Assembly: GCA_964350435.1 (NCBI GenBank)
Contig: CAYGJS010000007.1
Location: 24,688-88,687 of the forward strand
Source of the DNA: TMED27 sp964350435
GTDB lineage: Bacteria > Pseudomonadota > Alphaproteobacteria > Micavibrionales > Micavibrionaceae
Length of the DNA: 64,000 nucleotides
Direction of reading: 5' to 3'
Shown here one piece after another: positions 27,302-36,121 of this stretch (the stretch's first letter is position 1; every line of letters begins with the position of its first letter). The notes beneath the pieces were generated by a model, which saw only the letters and a list, made by a program, of their open reading frames with translations, had not been told where the DNA came from and made no database searches. Position numbers and translations under genes: made by a program.

Positions 27302-27943
27302 TTGAGCACTTTAAAACGCCGCGGTTTAATGTTTGTAATGTCTTCACCTTCCGGTGCGGGAAAGACCACCATCACGCGTGCGCTCCTGAAAAACAATCCC
27401 GATGTCACAATTTCAATATCCGCCACCACAAGGCCGCGCCGCGCCGGTGAAGTCCATGGTCAGGATTATTTTTTCGTCACCACCGACGAATTCCGCGAAA
27501 TGGTCGATAGCGGGCAGATGCTCGAACACGCCAAAGTTTTCGATCATTATTACGGTACGCCGCGCGCCCCTGTAGAAAAATCCATGGCCGCAGGTCAGGA
27601 CGTTATTTTTGATATCGACTGGCAGGGTACACAGCAACTGGTTGAAATTGCCCGTGACGATCTGGTCACGGTTTTCATCCTGCCGCCCTCAAAACAGGAA
27701 CTGGAAAAACGCCTCCGCACCCGCTCGCAAGATACGCTCGAAAGCGAGGAAGATATTCGCCATCGCATGTCCAAAGCCGAATCCGAAATGTCACACTATA
27801 GCGAATATGACTACGTCATCATCAACAACGATGTCGATATCGCCATCAACAAAGCCCAGCTCATTATGGATGGCGAACGTTTAAAACGCAGCAGAATGGT
27901 AGGGCTATCCGATTTTGTGCGCGGCCTGATAAGTGGGCTTTAA
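27302..27943 (+). CDS. gmk: guanylate kinase
   Basis: 213 residues from a TTG at 27302 preceded by AGAGG; homologues begin at this place. It phosphorylates GMP to GDP with ATP. P-loop SSPSGAGKTT near residue 14, GMP-binding SATTRPRRAGEVHGQDYFF, and DIDWQGTQQL near 100 are all intact. Full length. Its last codons overlap the stop of the convergent rsmA by 4 bases. In many relatives gmk lies downstream of rsmA on the same strand, so a local inversion may have happened. Confidence 0.97.
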   Translation: MSTLKRRGLMFVMSSPSGAGKTTITRALLKNNPDVTISISATTRPRRAGEVHGQDYFFVTTDEFREMVDSGQMLEHAKVFDHYYGTPRAPVEKSMAAGQDVIFDIDWQGTQQLVEIARDDLVTVFILPPSKQELEKRLRTRSQDTLESEEDIRHRMSKAESEMSHYSEYDYVIINNDVDIAINKAQLIMDGERLKRSRMVGLSDFVRGLISGL

Positions 27944-28800
27944 TCCTGAATGGCCAGCGCGAGCGCTACAAATTCAGCAACGCTTAAATCTTCAGCCCGT
28001 TTGGTTTCATCAATGCCCGCCGCTTTAAGTCCAGCCGCATACTCCCCCAGCGAAGAGCGCAGCATTTTTCTTCGCTGCCCGAACGCCGCAGCAACAACTT
28101 TTTCCATTCTATCAAAAGAAGGCGCGTCAGAAGCAAGGACGCGTGGCTTGAAATGCACAATCGAAGACTTCACCTTTGGCGGAGGAATAAAAGCCGCCCC
28201 AGGCAAATCAAAAACAATTTTCGCCTCACAAAGCCACTGTGCCATGACAGACAGCCGCCCATAAGCCTTGCTGCTTATTTTGGCAACAATGCGCTGCGCC
28301 ACTTCTTTTTGAAACATCAATGTCATAGATTGAAACGCGCCCGCATCCATGCGTAAATCTTTAAGCCAGCCAATCAAAAGCGGTGTTGCTATGTTATATG
28401 GAAGGTTCGCCACAAGCGCACGCGGCGGCGGCGCAAGGGCGCAGATATCGGTTTTAAGGGCATCGCCATGCACAATATCAAGCGCCCCGCCTGCAGCAAT
28501 TTTCAAAGATTCCAGCGCCGCAATCGCCCGCATATCATACTCAACCGCGCATACATGTTTGGCACCGCCACGCAGCAATGAACGGGTGAGACCGCCGGGG
28601 CCCGGCCCTATCTCAATCGCTGTGACTGCCGATAAATCACCGGCAGCGCGCACAACTTTGTCCGTAATATTCTGGTCGAGCAAAAAATTCTGCCCCAGCG
28701 ATTTTTCCGCCCGCAAATCATGTACGGAAATCACCTCCCGAAGCGGTGGCAGAGCATCAAGCGCAGCAATTCTTTCCTCAAGAAGCAAGGCGATTATCAA
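27940..28800 (-). CDS. rsmA: 16S rRNA dimethyladenosine transferase (KsgA)
   Basis: 286 residues. It dimethylates two adjacent adenines near the 3' end of 16S rRNA. Alphaproteobacterial N-terminus LPPLREVI, then KSLGQNFLLDQNI, SAM loop EIGPGPGGLTRSLL near residue 63, and catalytic NLPYNIATPLL near 130. RNA-binding C-terminal domain with PPPKVKSSIVHF. The start overlaps the end of surA by 23 bases, so it is probably translated with it. pdxA, normally between surA and rsmA, is absent. Confidence 0.95.
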   Translation of the reverse strand: MIIALLLEERIAALDALPPLREVISVHDLRAEKSLGQNFLLDQNITDKVVRAAGDLSAVTAIEIGPGPGGLTRSLLRGGAKHVCAVEYDMRAIAALESLKIAAGGALDIVHGDALKTDICALAPPPRALVANLPYNIATPLLIGWLKDLRMDAGAFQSMTLMFQKEVAQRIVAKISSKAYGRLSVMAQWLCEAKIVFDLPGAAFIPPPKVKSSIVHFKPRVLASDAPSFDRMEKVVAAAFGQRRKMLRSSLGEYAAGLKAAGIDETKRAEDLSVAEFVALALAIQD

Positions 28801-29731
28801 TAAAGGCCGAAGATTTCAAATCCAGAAAATACCGCCGCGCAAGATTTTGCAAACGAAGCTGCCCCAGATAATTGAATACGCCGTCACGCGTGGGAATGGT
28901 TTCATCACTGATAACGCGTTGATCCCGTACCAGCAATATATGCAAACCGGAGAGCGAACGAACAGGATCACCGATCTGCCCCGCAGCAATTTGTGGCAAA
29001 GCAGCGTCGAGCTCCTGCGCCAGCTGACCTTCCTGAATCCAGCCGCGATCCCCCCCCTGCGCCGCGCCCGCAGATTTGGAAAATTGCTGCGCTAACTTCC
29101 CGAACGGAACTTTGCCGCCGCGAATTTCCTGTACGAGCTTACCCGCCAGTTCGCGGATATTCTGCTCTTCTTTCGCGTCGTCAATCGGCAGAAAAATTTC
29201 GGAAACCAGATACTCCGTCTTGCCTTTGCTCGCCTCAAGACGCTCCAGCATATTATTAACATCCCCCTCGCTGACATTCACTTGCGGCGTCAACCGAATC
29301 TGCACAACCTTCTTCCAGGCCAGCTGGGAACGAATTTGATCCTCAAGGGTTGAAATATTGATTCCGCTGCGTTTCATGATTTCACGGAATTGATCGGCTT
29401 CAAAATTATTGTTCTTGGCAATTTCTGCAAAACCGTCATTGATTTCGGCTTGCGAGACCTCAAGACTGAGCCGCTCTGCTTCTTGCAGCCGGATCTGCTC
29501 CTCGATCAGATTGCCCATAATCTGAGGCACCAGATTTTGCAGGATATCAGGATTATTCGGCAAACCTGAAGACACCATAATCAAACGCAAACGATCATCG
29601 AGATCGGATTTCGTAATCACCCCGTCATTGACGACAATGGCGATTTCGCCGCTATTGGCACTTGCACGCACAGCAGGGGACACCGCAAAAACAAACATGG
29701 CCATAAGAATAAGGGTCAATATACGCATCAT
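28778..29731 (-). CDS. surA: SurA-like periplasmic peptidyl-prolyl isomerase/chaperone
   Basis: 317 residues. Signal peptide (residues 1-22, cleavage after VRA or ASA), then the SurA N-terminal chaperone domain (IAIVVNDGVITKSDLDDRL) to about residue 165. One parvulin domain (about 175-275, with FGKLAQQFSKSAGAAQGGD) and a final helix follow. E. coli SurA has two parvulin domains; this one has only one, as is common in alphaproteobacteria. It should guide outer-membrane proteins through the periplasm. The gene runs into rsmA. Confidence 0.9.
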   Translation of the reverse strand: MMRILTLILMAMFVFAVSPAVRASANSGEIAIVVNDGVITKSDLDDRLRLIMVSSGLPNNPDILQNLVPQIMGNLIEEQIRLQEAERLSLEVSQAEINDGFAEIAKNNNFEADQFREIMKRSGINISTLEDQIRSQLAWKKVVQIRLTPQVNVSEGDVNNMLERLEASKGKTEYLVSEIFLPIDDAKEEQNIRELAGKLVQEIRGGKVPFGKLAQQFSKSAGAAQGGDRGWIQEGQLAQELDAALPQIAAGQIGDPVRSLSGLHILLVRDQRVISDETIPTRDGVFNYLGQLRLQNLARRYFLDLKSSAFIDNRLAS

Positions 29732-29748
29732 AAATTTTGTCCTAATGT

Positions 29749-30702
29749 TTAAGCATCCTGAATATCCGCAAAACGCCCGCCCTCACGATAGCTCTCCAAA
29801 TAGGTCGGCAAAATCACATCCATCGCTGTTTGTGATACGCCCAGATCAGACAAACCCTTCGCCCCTTCCGAAACAACGTTGTCGGTCTTCAGGCTTTCGA
29901 CCTGATCGCGCGTTAAGAGAGGCTGCGGCATAAGGCTGAGGAAAGTGGCCTGAACCTTGGCCAGCGGAAAAGGAATGCTCATCAGACATCTGCGCCGCCC
30001 TGTATATTGAAAGAGCCGCTCATAAATTTCCCTGAAGCTCACAACTTCCGGCCCGCCAAGCTGATAAATCTGGCCGTGCGCGTTTATATTGCCGATTGAA
30101 GCGATGACCGCCTTTGCAACATCACCCACGTAAACGGGCTGAAACCTGGTTTTGCCGCCGCCGATCAGCGGCAGAGCGGGCGCAACCCGCGCAATACCCG
30201 CAAACATATTAAAAAACTCGTCATCTTCACCGAAAATAACCGATGGCCGCAAAATCACCGCCGATTTAAACTCAGAGAAAACCGCCTTTTCGCCCTCAAG
30301 TTTGCTTTTTGCATATCGCGAACGCGCCTCATCGACGCCCAACGCAGAAATATGAATAAAATTTGCAACATTGGCCTTTTTACAGGCCGCCGCAATCATG
30401 GCAGGGAGCTCCACATGAGCCTTTTCAAACTTCTGGCGGGCATTTTCAAACAAAATCCCGATGCAATTCACAACCACCTGCGCACCCTTTACGGCCTCGG
30501 CCATGCTTTCGCCGTCATTATAATTGCAAGGAAAGGGCACAATCTGCCCCGGCGTTCCGCAAGGTTTTAAAAAATACGCCCGCTCCGGCACGCGCGTAGC
30601 CACTTTGACCGTATATCCAAGATCCGCGAGTTCACGCACAACATTCCGACCGACAAAACCAGTGCCGCCAAATACCGTCGCAATTTTCTGATTCTGAGTC
30701 AT
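29749..30702 (-). CDS. complex I NDUFA9-type NAD-dependent epimerase/dehydratase family protein
   Basis: 317 residues, atypical short-chain dehydrogenase. N-terminal VFGGTGFVGRNVVREL binds NAD(P); Tyr and Lys appear in SRYAKSKLEGE near residue 135; RPSVIFGEDDEFFN follows. This is the family of the mitochondrial complex I accessory subunit NDUFA9, present in many alphaproteobacteria, with a structural or quinone-related role. It ends 17 bases before surA on the same strand and could share its transcript. Confidence 0.92.
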   Translation of the reverse strand: MTQNQKIATVFGGTGFVGRNVVRELADLGYTVKVATRVPERAYFLKPCGTPGQIVPFPCNYNDGESMAEAVKGAQVVVNCIGILFENARQKFEKAHVELPAMIAAACKKANVANFIHISALGVDEARSRYAKSKLEGEKAVFSEFKSAVILRPSVIFGEDDEFFNMFAGIARVAPALPLIGGGKTRFQPVYVGDVAKAVIASIGNINAHGQIYQLGGPEVVSFREIYERLFQYTGRRRCLMSIPFPLAKVQATFLSLMPQPLLTRDQVESLKTDNVVSEGAKGLSDLGVSQTAMDVILPTYLESYREGGRFADIQDA

Positions 30703-30802
30703 CTTGAGAAGCCCTTTTGCTATAGACCTTAATATGACTCCCCTTAAACCAAATATCCAGCCCCTTTGAAACTTTTCACGTTAAAGTGCCGAATAGATAA
30801 GC

Positions 30803-31537
30803 ATGATAAAAATTATTTTAATTTCTGGAATTTTATTGGGTGCTGTCACTTTCGGGAGTTCGCTCTTGAACGCGCAATCAAACGCGGAAGCTCTGAATGC
30901 GCCAGATAAAGTAGCCGTTGTCGCGCTGTTTACCTCGCAAAGCTGCTCCTCCTGCCCGCCTGCTGATGAAATTCTGACGCAGATTGCGAAAAATCCGAAC
31001 ATCATAACCCTGGGTTTTCATGTCACCTATTGGGATCACCTGCACTGGAAAGACACCTTAGGACGTGAGCTTGCGAGCGACCGCCAGCGCAGTTATGCCG
31101 CCCATTTCAAGAGCCGCCGGGTCTACACACCGCAAATGATCGTAAACGGCAGCCATGAATTTGTTGGAAACCACCGTCAAAAGGCCATATCTGCGCTTGA
31201 TAACGCTGACGCTGTCATGCCCCTGACCTTAAACCTATCGCAAAAGACCCTCAAAATCTCTGCGCCGAGCTTGATAGATAGCGGCGGCGCGCCACAGACT
31301 TACTGGCTTTTCGGCGTAAAGAACTCTTTTACTCAAGCCATCCCAAGCGGAGAAAACAAGGGGCGCTCGATCACATATACAAATGCGGTTTTATTTGAGC
31401 GCGAAATCAAAAACATCACAAACAAAGAGCAATTCAGTATTGAAACTCCGGACTGGCGCGATATTGATTCGCTGGTCCTGATTGCGCAGGAAAGCCGTTT
31501 TGGCAAAATTATTGCCGCTGGACGCATAAATTTATAG
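30803..31537 (+). CDS. DUF1223 thioredoxin-fold secreted protein
   Basis: 244 residues. Signal peptide in the first 25 or so residues. The DUF1223 core begins VVALFTSQSCSSCPPADEIL: the SCSSCPPAD motif holds a CxxC pair in a thioredoxin-like fold. It continues with HVTYWDHLHWKDTLG and YTPQMIVNG, both typical of the family. Function is unknown; a periplasmic redox role is suspected. Start ATG at 30803 is 100 bases from the divergent NDUFA9-like gene. Confidence 0.9.
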   Translation: MIKIILISGILLGAVTFGSSLLNAQSNAEALNAPDKVAVVALFTSQSCSSCPPADEILTQIAKNPNIITLGFHVTYWDHLHWKDTLGRELASDRQRSYAAHFKSRRVYTPQMIVNGSHEFVGNHRQKAISALDNADAVMPLTLNLSQKTLKISAPSLIDSGGAPQTYWLFGVKNSFTQAIPSGENKGRSITYTNAVLFEREIKNITNKEQFSIETPDWRDIDSLVLIAQESRFGKIIAAGRINL

Positions 31538-31559
31538 ACATAATATATAATTTTCTATA

Positions 31560-32153
31560 ATGTCCGCTTCTATCATGAATATAGATGACATCAAATCTGC
31601 AGCTGCGGATATTACCGCTGCGACAATAACAAGCGATCCACGTTTGGCACGCAGCCCGCACTACGACGCCTTTATGACCGCCGCGCGTACTCATAAAATG
31701 AGCATCTGGGCGAGGGATGAAGCGACAAAGGCCACCCTCCGCCCCATTTTCCGTGAAGTTTATAACATTGCGCAAGACCCGTCTACGCGCACAGTTACGC
31801 GTGCTTTTGTCACTGCGGACGGCGTTGAACTTGACATCCCGCAAACCTTGATCGATGCAGGAGCAGAAGACGAAATTCGCGCCATGGCCGCAACCTATGC
31901 CCAGCTCAACAAAATAGGCAGATTCGAGATTCGTCCGACCACCGTTTTAAACCTTGAGCCCCATGACCATCGCGATGATGTCCTCAGTGTCTCATGGGGC
32001 GGGAACGGCCTCATCGTCAGAAACGGAAGTGCTGAGAACCAACTTCGAGAGGGCGATTGGGGGTTCCTGCATCAGGATTTGATCCACGAATCCCCACCCA
32101 GAAATTTCGACCAACATCGCGTCGTGATGGTCGCTTTAGCACCAGTGCGCTAA
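31560..32153 (+). CDS. unknown protein with a possible cupin/2OG-oxygenase-like C-terminal half
   Basis: 197 residues. The N-terminal half is helical. In the C-terminal half HDHRDDVLSVSWGGNGL carries an HxD pair, followed about 45 residues later by LIHESPP and an Arg in DQHRVV. This order resembles double-stranded beta-helix iron proteins and, in the HxSPP ending, DUF1826. The likeness is by eye and weak. Starts at 31560 and 31575 are both possible; neither has a clear ribosome site. The stop overlaps the convergent helicase by 4 bases. Confidence 0.65.
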   Translation: MSASIMNIDDIKSAAADITAATITSDPRLARSPHYDAFMTAARTHKMSIWARDEATKATLRPIFREVYNIAQDPSTRTVTRAFVTADGVELDIPQTLIDAGAEDEIRAMAATYAQLNKIGRFEIRPTTVLNLEPHDHRDDVLSVSWGGNGLIVRNGSAENQLREGDWGFLHQDLIHESPPRNFDQHRVVMVALAPVR

Positions 32154-34390
32154 ACAGGTTTTTCGACAAAACTGTCCATCACGCGCTTTTTACCCGCCTT
32201 TTCAAAGGCAATATCAAGCTTATGCCCGTCTATATGAATGATCTTTCCATAGCCGAATTTATCATGGAACACGCGGTCACCTCGGGCAAACACTTCGCCG
32301 CTCTCGCTGCGCACCTTGCCTGCACCAAAATCACCCGCAGGAGCGGCGCGTGATTGCGTCAATCTTTGCTGCACGCGCGGCGCAAAACCGCTGCTATCCC
32401 AATGTGAAGAGCGCCCCGACCCCGCAAGTCCGATATCGGAAGACACCTCGACATGATCTTTCGGCAGCTCATCTACAAAGCGGGACGGGATAGAGTTCAC
32501 CCAGCTTCCATACATGCGGCGATTGGCGGCAAAAGAAATATGCGCGCGTTTTTTCGCCCGCGTGATCCCGACATAAGCCAGCCTGCGTTCCTCCTCCAGA
32601 CCCTTAAGGCCATTTTCATCCATGCTGCGCTGGGAGGGGAAAAGCCCCTCTTCCCAACCCGGCAAGAAAACCGCATCAAACTCAAGACCCTTTGCCCCGT
32701 GAAGCGTCATAATCGTAGCGTGTTCTCCGCCCGCCTGATCCTGATTTTCCAGCACCAGCGCAACATGCTCCAAGAATTGCTGCAGATCATCATATTCCTG
32801 CATTCCTGAAATGAGTTCTTTCAGGTTCTCAATCCGCCCCGGGGCTTCAGGCGTTTTATCCTCTTTCCACATCTGCATATAGCCCGATTCATCCAAAACC
32901 TGCGCCGCCAATTCTGCATGGTTCATCGTATCGACAAGGCTGCGCCAACGCGCAAAATCATCAAGCAGTTTCATCAATGTCGATTTCACTTTTGGCCGAA
33001 GTTCATCCGTTTGCGTCATATCCATAATGGAATCATGCAAATTAATCCCATGCATGCGCCCATAGCCGTAAAGTGTCTGCACCGTCGCATCACCCAATCC
33101 CCGCTTGGGCGTGTTCATGATTCGCTCCAGCGCCAAATCATCGGCGGGTTGCTGAATGACCCTTAAGTAAGCCAGCGCATCACGAATTTCCATGCGCTCA
33201 TAAAAGCGGGGGCCGCCCAAAACTTTATACGGCAGGCCGAGCTTGATAAAACGCTCCTCGAATTCCCGCGTTTGAAACCCCGCCCGCACCAAAATCGCCA
33301 CGCCGTTGAGGGACTGACCCTTTCGCTGAAGCTGCTCAATCTCTTCACCGACCCAGCGCGCCTCCGCTTCGCCGTCCCAGAGCCCGCGAACCTTGACTTT
33401 ATCGCCCTCTCCAGCTTCCGACCACAGCTCCTTGCCGAGCCGGCCTTCATTATTTTCTATCACGGCATGCGCAGCCTTCAGGATATTATTTGTGCTGCGG
33501 TAATTTTGCTCTAAGCGCACAATTTTTGCGCCCGGAAAATCTTTCTCGAACCGCAAAATATTCCCAACCTCCGCGCCCCGCCATCCATAGATCGATTGGT
33601 CATCATCCCCGACGCAGCAAATATTATTTGACCCTTGCGCCAGCAAGCGCAGCCATAAATATTGTGCAACATTCGTGTCCTGATATTCATCGACCATGAT
33701 ATAACGGAAACGGCGGTGATAATCCTCCAGCACGCCGGCGTTTTTTGGGTCTTTCAAAATCGTAATCATGTGCAGCAAAAGATCACCGAAATCACAGGCA
33801 TTGATAGCCCGCATCCGCGTCTGATAAATCTCATACAAAGTCTTGAGCTTCCCGTCCGCAAAATCACCAGCCTCATCGGCGTTCACTTGGTTCGGGTTCA
33901 GCCCACGGTCCTTCCAGCGATCAATATAAGAAATAATCGCCTTAGGGGCCCATTTCTTATGATCGACCCCATTCACTTCCATAATCTGTTTCAAAAGCCG
34001 CACCTGATCATCAGGATCGAGAATCGTGAAATTGCTCGACAGCCCCACAAGCTCTGCATGTTTGCGCAGCATCCGCGCAGCCAAAGAATGGAACGTCCCC
34101 AGCCACCAGCCCTCCACAGGCATCCCGCCCATCAGATGCGATACACGCTCCTTCATCTCTTGCGCAGCCTTATTGGTGAACGTCACCGCCAGAATTTGCG
34201 AAGGATAAGCGCGGCCAGTATTGAGCAAATGCGCGAGCCGCGTTGTCAGCACCCGCGTCTTGCCCGTCCCCGCACCCGCCAAAACAAGCACAGGCCCGTC
34301 CATCGCTTCAATCGCCTCCGACTGCGGTGCGTTCAAACCTTGAAGATACGGAGGAGCCGCAGAGGCCATAGAAGAAATTGATTCGGACAT
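32150..34390 (-). CDS. uvrD: UvrD/PcrA-type superfamily 1 DNA helicase
   Basis: 746 residues. All SF1A motifs are present: VLAGAGTGKTRVLTTR (Walker A, near 36), VTFTNKAAQEM, VDEYQDTN (Walker B), GDDDQSIYGWRGA, QNYRST, TLHGAKGLEFDAVFLPG, and AYVGITRAKKR. The last 50 residues form the Tudor-like tail (FARGDRVFHDKFGYGKI) that contacts RNA polymerase in PcrA/UvrD. It unwinds DNA 3' to 5' in excision repair and replication. Length is normal. It stands alone as a single gene. Confidence 0.96.
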   Translation of the reverse strand: MSESISSMASAAPPYLQGLNAPQSEAIEAMDGPVLVLAGAGTGKTRVLTTRLAHLLNTGRAYPSQILAVTFTNKAAQEMKERVSHLMGGMPVEGWWLGTFHSLAARMLRKHAELVGLSSNFTILDPDDQVRLLKQIMEVNGVDHKKWAPKAIISYIDRWKDRGLNPNQVNADEAGDFADGKLKTLYEIYQTRMRAINACDFGDLLLHMITILKDPKNAGVLEDYHRRFRYIMVDEYQDTNVAQYLWLRLLAQGSNNICCVGDDDQSIYGWRGAEVGNILRFEKDFPGAKIVRLEQNYRSTNNILKAAHAVIENNEGRLGKELWSEAGEGDKVKVRGLWDGEAEARWVGEEIEQLQRKGQSLNGVAILVRAGFQTREFEERFIKLGLPYKVLGGPRFYERMEIRDALAYLRVIQQPADDLALERIMNTPKRGLGDATVQTLYGYGRMHGINLHDSIMDMTQTDELRPKVKSTLMKLLDDFARWRSLVDTMNHAELAAQVLDESGYMQMWKEDKTPEAPGRIENLKELISGMQEYDDLQQFLEHVALVLENQDQAGGEHATIMTLHGAKGLEFDAVFLPGWEEGLFPSQRSMDENGLKGLEEERRLAYVGITRAKKRAHISFAANRRMYGSWVNSIPSRFVDELPKDHVEVSSDIGLAGSGRSSHWDSSGFAPRVQQRLTQSRAAPAGDFGAGKVRSESGEVFARGDRVFHDKFGYGKIIHIDGHKLDIAFEKAGKKRVMDSFVEKPV

Positions 34391-34454
34391 AGGACTATAA
34401 TTAAACCCTTATACGCCCTGCGCAAGGGTTAGTGCAAAACATTCCCGCTACAAA

Positions 34455-35492
34455 CTATGTCTTAGAAGGCGCAGCCGCAATTTGATTGCGTCCATTATGC
34501 TTGGCGGTATACAGCGCCGTATCCGCGCGCTCGATAATCGACTCGATAGATTCGCCTTTTTTATATTCGGCAACCCCGCCCGAAAGCGTAATCCGGCCAA
34601 GCTTTTCGCCTGTATTGCGGTTCACAAGCTCCTTGCTCTCAACCACGCTGCGCAAAGAATCCGCAAGCTTCACACCAAATTGTAAAGATGTCGCCGCCAG
34701 AATAATCGCAAATTCTTCACCGCCATAGCGCGCAGCAAAATCGCGACCCTTCACCCCATCGGTCAGAGATTTGGCGACAAGACGCAAAACCTGATCCCCG
34801 ACCTGATGACCATAATTATCGTTAAAGGCTTTGAAATGATCGATATCCATCAAAATCAGGCAAAACGTCTCGCCATCTTCCGCACTTTTCATCACCATAC
34901 GCTCAATTTCTGCATCAAACGCTTTCCGATTCGCAAGGCTGGTCAAACCATCGGTCAACGCCTGCTTACGGGCACTCTCCAGATCCTTTCGCAAACTATC
35001 CATCTCGACAGATGACCGCTTAAGCTCTGCCTCCAAAGCCTTGTTCCGAGCAATCATATCCTGGGTATTCGACCGAACCGTATTCAAGGTTTCCTGTATC
35101 ACCTCCGCCGAGGCATCACTGGTCAACTTAATCGTGGCATTTTCAAGCGCAATATTATAATCGGAAGCCGCGCTCTGAATATCCGTCACCCGCCCGGCAA
35201 CATCATTAATCGCTTCCTGAATCTTATCACCGGCTTCGCGAACCTGTTCGTCTTGCTTATGATCATTGAGAAAGCGCTCATAAATTTCTTCACACGCTTC
35301 ATCGGTAATCTTTTTACCGCTTTGAACAAGAACATCAAGTGCCCGCACAATATCAGGGTTAGCTTGCGCATAATACACAAACCACAATTCATAATTATGC
35401 GGGATCGGGGCAAGATCTTCTTTCCGCATACGCTCAAGCGCCTGCTGAGAAAAAGAATCGGCCTTATCTTTGGAGCGGATATATTTATTCAA
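34455..35492 (-). CDS. GGDEF-domain diguanylate cyclase
   Basis: 345 residues, cytoplasmic. The N-terminal 170 residues are helical with a coiled-coil stretch (ALEAELKRSSVEMDSLRKDLES) and probably form the dimer. The GGDEF domain follows (about 175-335): LTDGLTSLANRKAFD, DIDHFKAFNDNYGH, and active-site RYGGEEF. It should make cyclic di-GMP. The inhibitory site, normally RxxD five residues before GGEEF, reads KGRD, so product inhibition may be weaker. No EAL domain and no sensor domain are seen. Cyclic di-GMP often controls adhesins such as the one at the left edge, but no direct link is visible. Confidence 0.93.
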   Translation of the reverse strand: MNKYIRSKDKADSFSQQALERMRKEDLAPIPHNYELWFVYYAQANPDIVRALDVLVQSGKKITDEACEEIYERFLNDHKQDEQVREAGDKIQEAINDVAGRVTDIQSAASDYNIALENATIKLTSDASAEVIQETLNTVRSNTQDMIARNKALEAELKRSSVEMDSLRKDLESARKQALTDGLTSLANRKAFDAEIERMVMKSAEDGETFCLILMDIDHFKAFNDNYGHQVGDQVLRLVAKSLTDGVKGRDFAARYGGEEFAIILAATSLQFGVKLADSLRSVVESKELVNRNTGEKLGRITLSGGVAEYKKGESIESIIERADTALYTAKHNGRNQIAAAPSKT

Positions 35493-35560
35493 TGTCAGTT
35501 AACTTTATGTTGTTCGAATTATACTTTAGCAACCTATTGCAGGCACCTAAAGCTATAATA

Positions 35561-36121
35561 TCATTTGAAATTAAAAAACCCCTTAAGATCATTAATATTC
35601 ATAAACACCGTAAAAAGGGTTTTCGCGCTGTGATGCAAAAATCCATTTTCTTCAGCATTTTCCAGCATTTCCAGCAGGGAATCCCAATATCCGCCATGAT
35701 TAATGATCGCGATCGGTTTTGTGTGCAAACCGATCTGCTTCCATGTCAGAACCTCAAAAAACTCCGTTAATGTGCCGACGCCCCCCGGCAAAACCACAAA
35801 ACCCTGCGATAAATCCATCATCATCTTTTGCCGTTCATGCATGTCTTTGGTGGTGTAGAGTTTCGTCAGCCTCTGATGCGCACGCTCTTGCCCCGCCAAA
35901 ACATCAGGCATAACGCCAGTCACTTGAGCGCCGCCCGCCATCGCAGAATCGGCCACAAGCCCCATAAGACCACCTTTTGCGCCGCCATATACAACATGCC
36001 AACGCTCGCTGGCCGCCAATGCGCCAAGATCTTGGGCTAAATTTTTATAAATATCTGCAACACGATCCGAAGACGCGCAAAACACACAAACCCCGCGCGA
36101 AAGGCTACTCGGCAAGGACAT
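35561..36121 (-). CDS. LOG family protein (TIGR00730, Rossmann fold nucleotide phosphoribohydrolase)
   Basis: 186 residues from the ATG at 36121; earlier in-frame ATGs at 36133 and 36205 exist, but the latter lies deep inside the upstream gene. Core motifs: VFCASSD near the start, GAKGGLMGLVADSAM, and the family signature PGGVGTLTEFFEVLTWKQ near residue 115 that binds the nucleotide. Members release free cytokinin-like bases or cleave nucleoside monophosphates. The start overlaps the end of the LprI-like gene by 17 bases, implying coupled translation. Confidence 0.9.
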   Translation of the reverse strand: MSLPSSLSRGVCVFCASSDRVADIYKNLAQDLGALAASERWHVVYGGAKGGLMGLVADSAMAGGAQVTGVMPDVLAGQERAHQRLTKLYTTKDMHERQKMMMDLSQGFVVLPGGVGTLTEFFEVLTWKQIGLHTKPIAIINHGGYWDSLLEMLENAEENGFLHHSAKTLFTVFMNINDLKGFFNFK

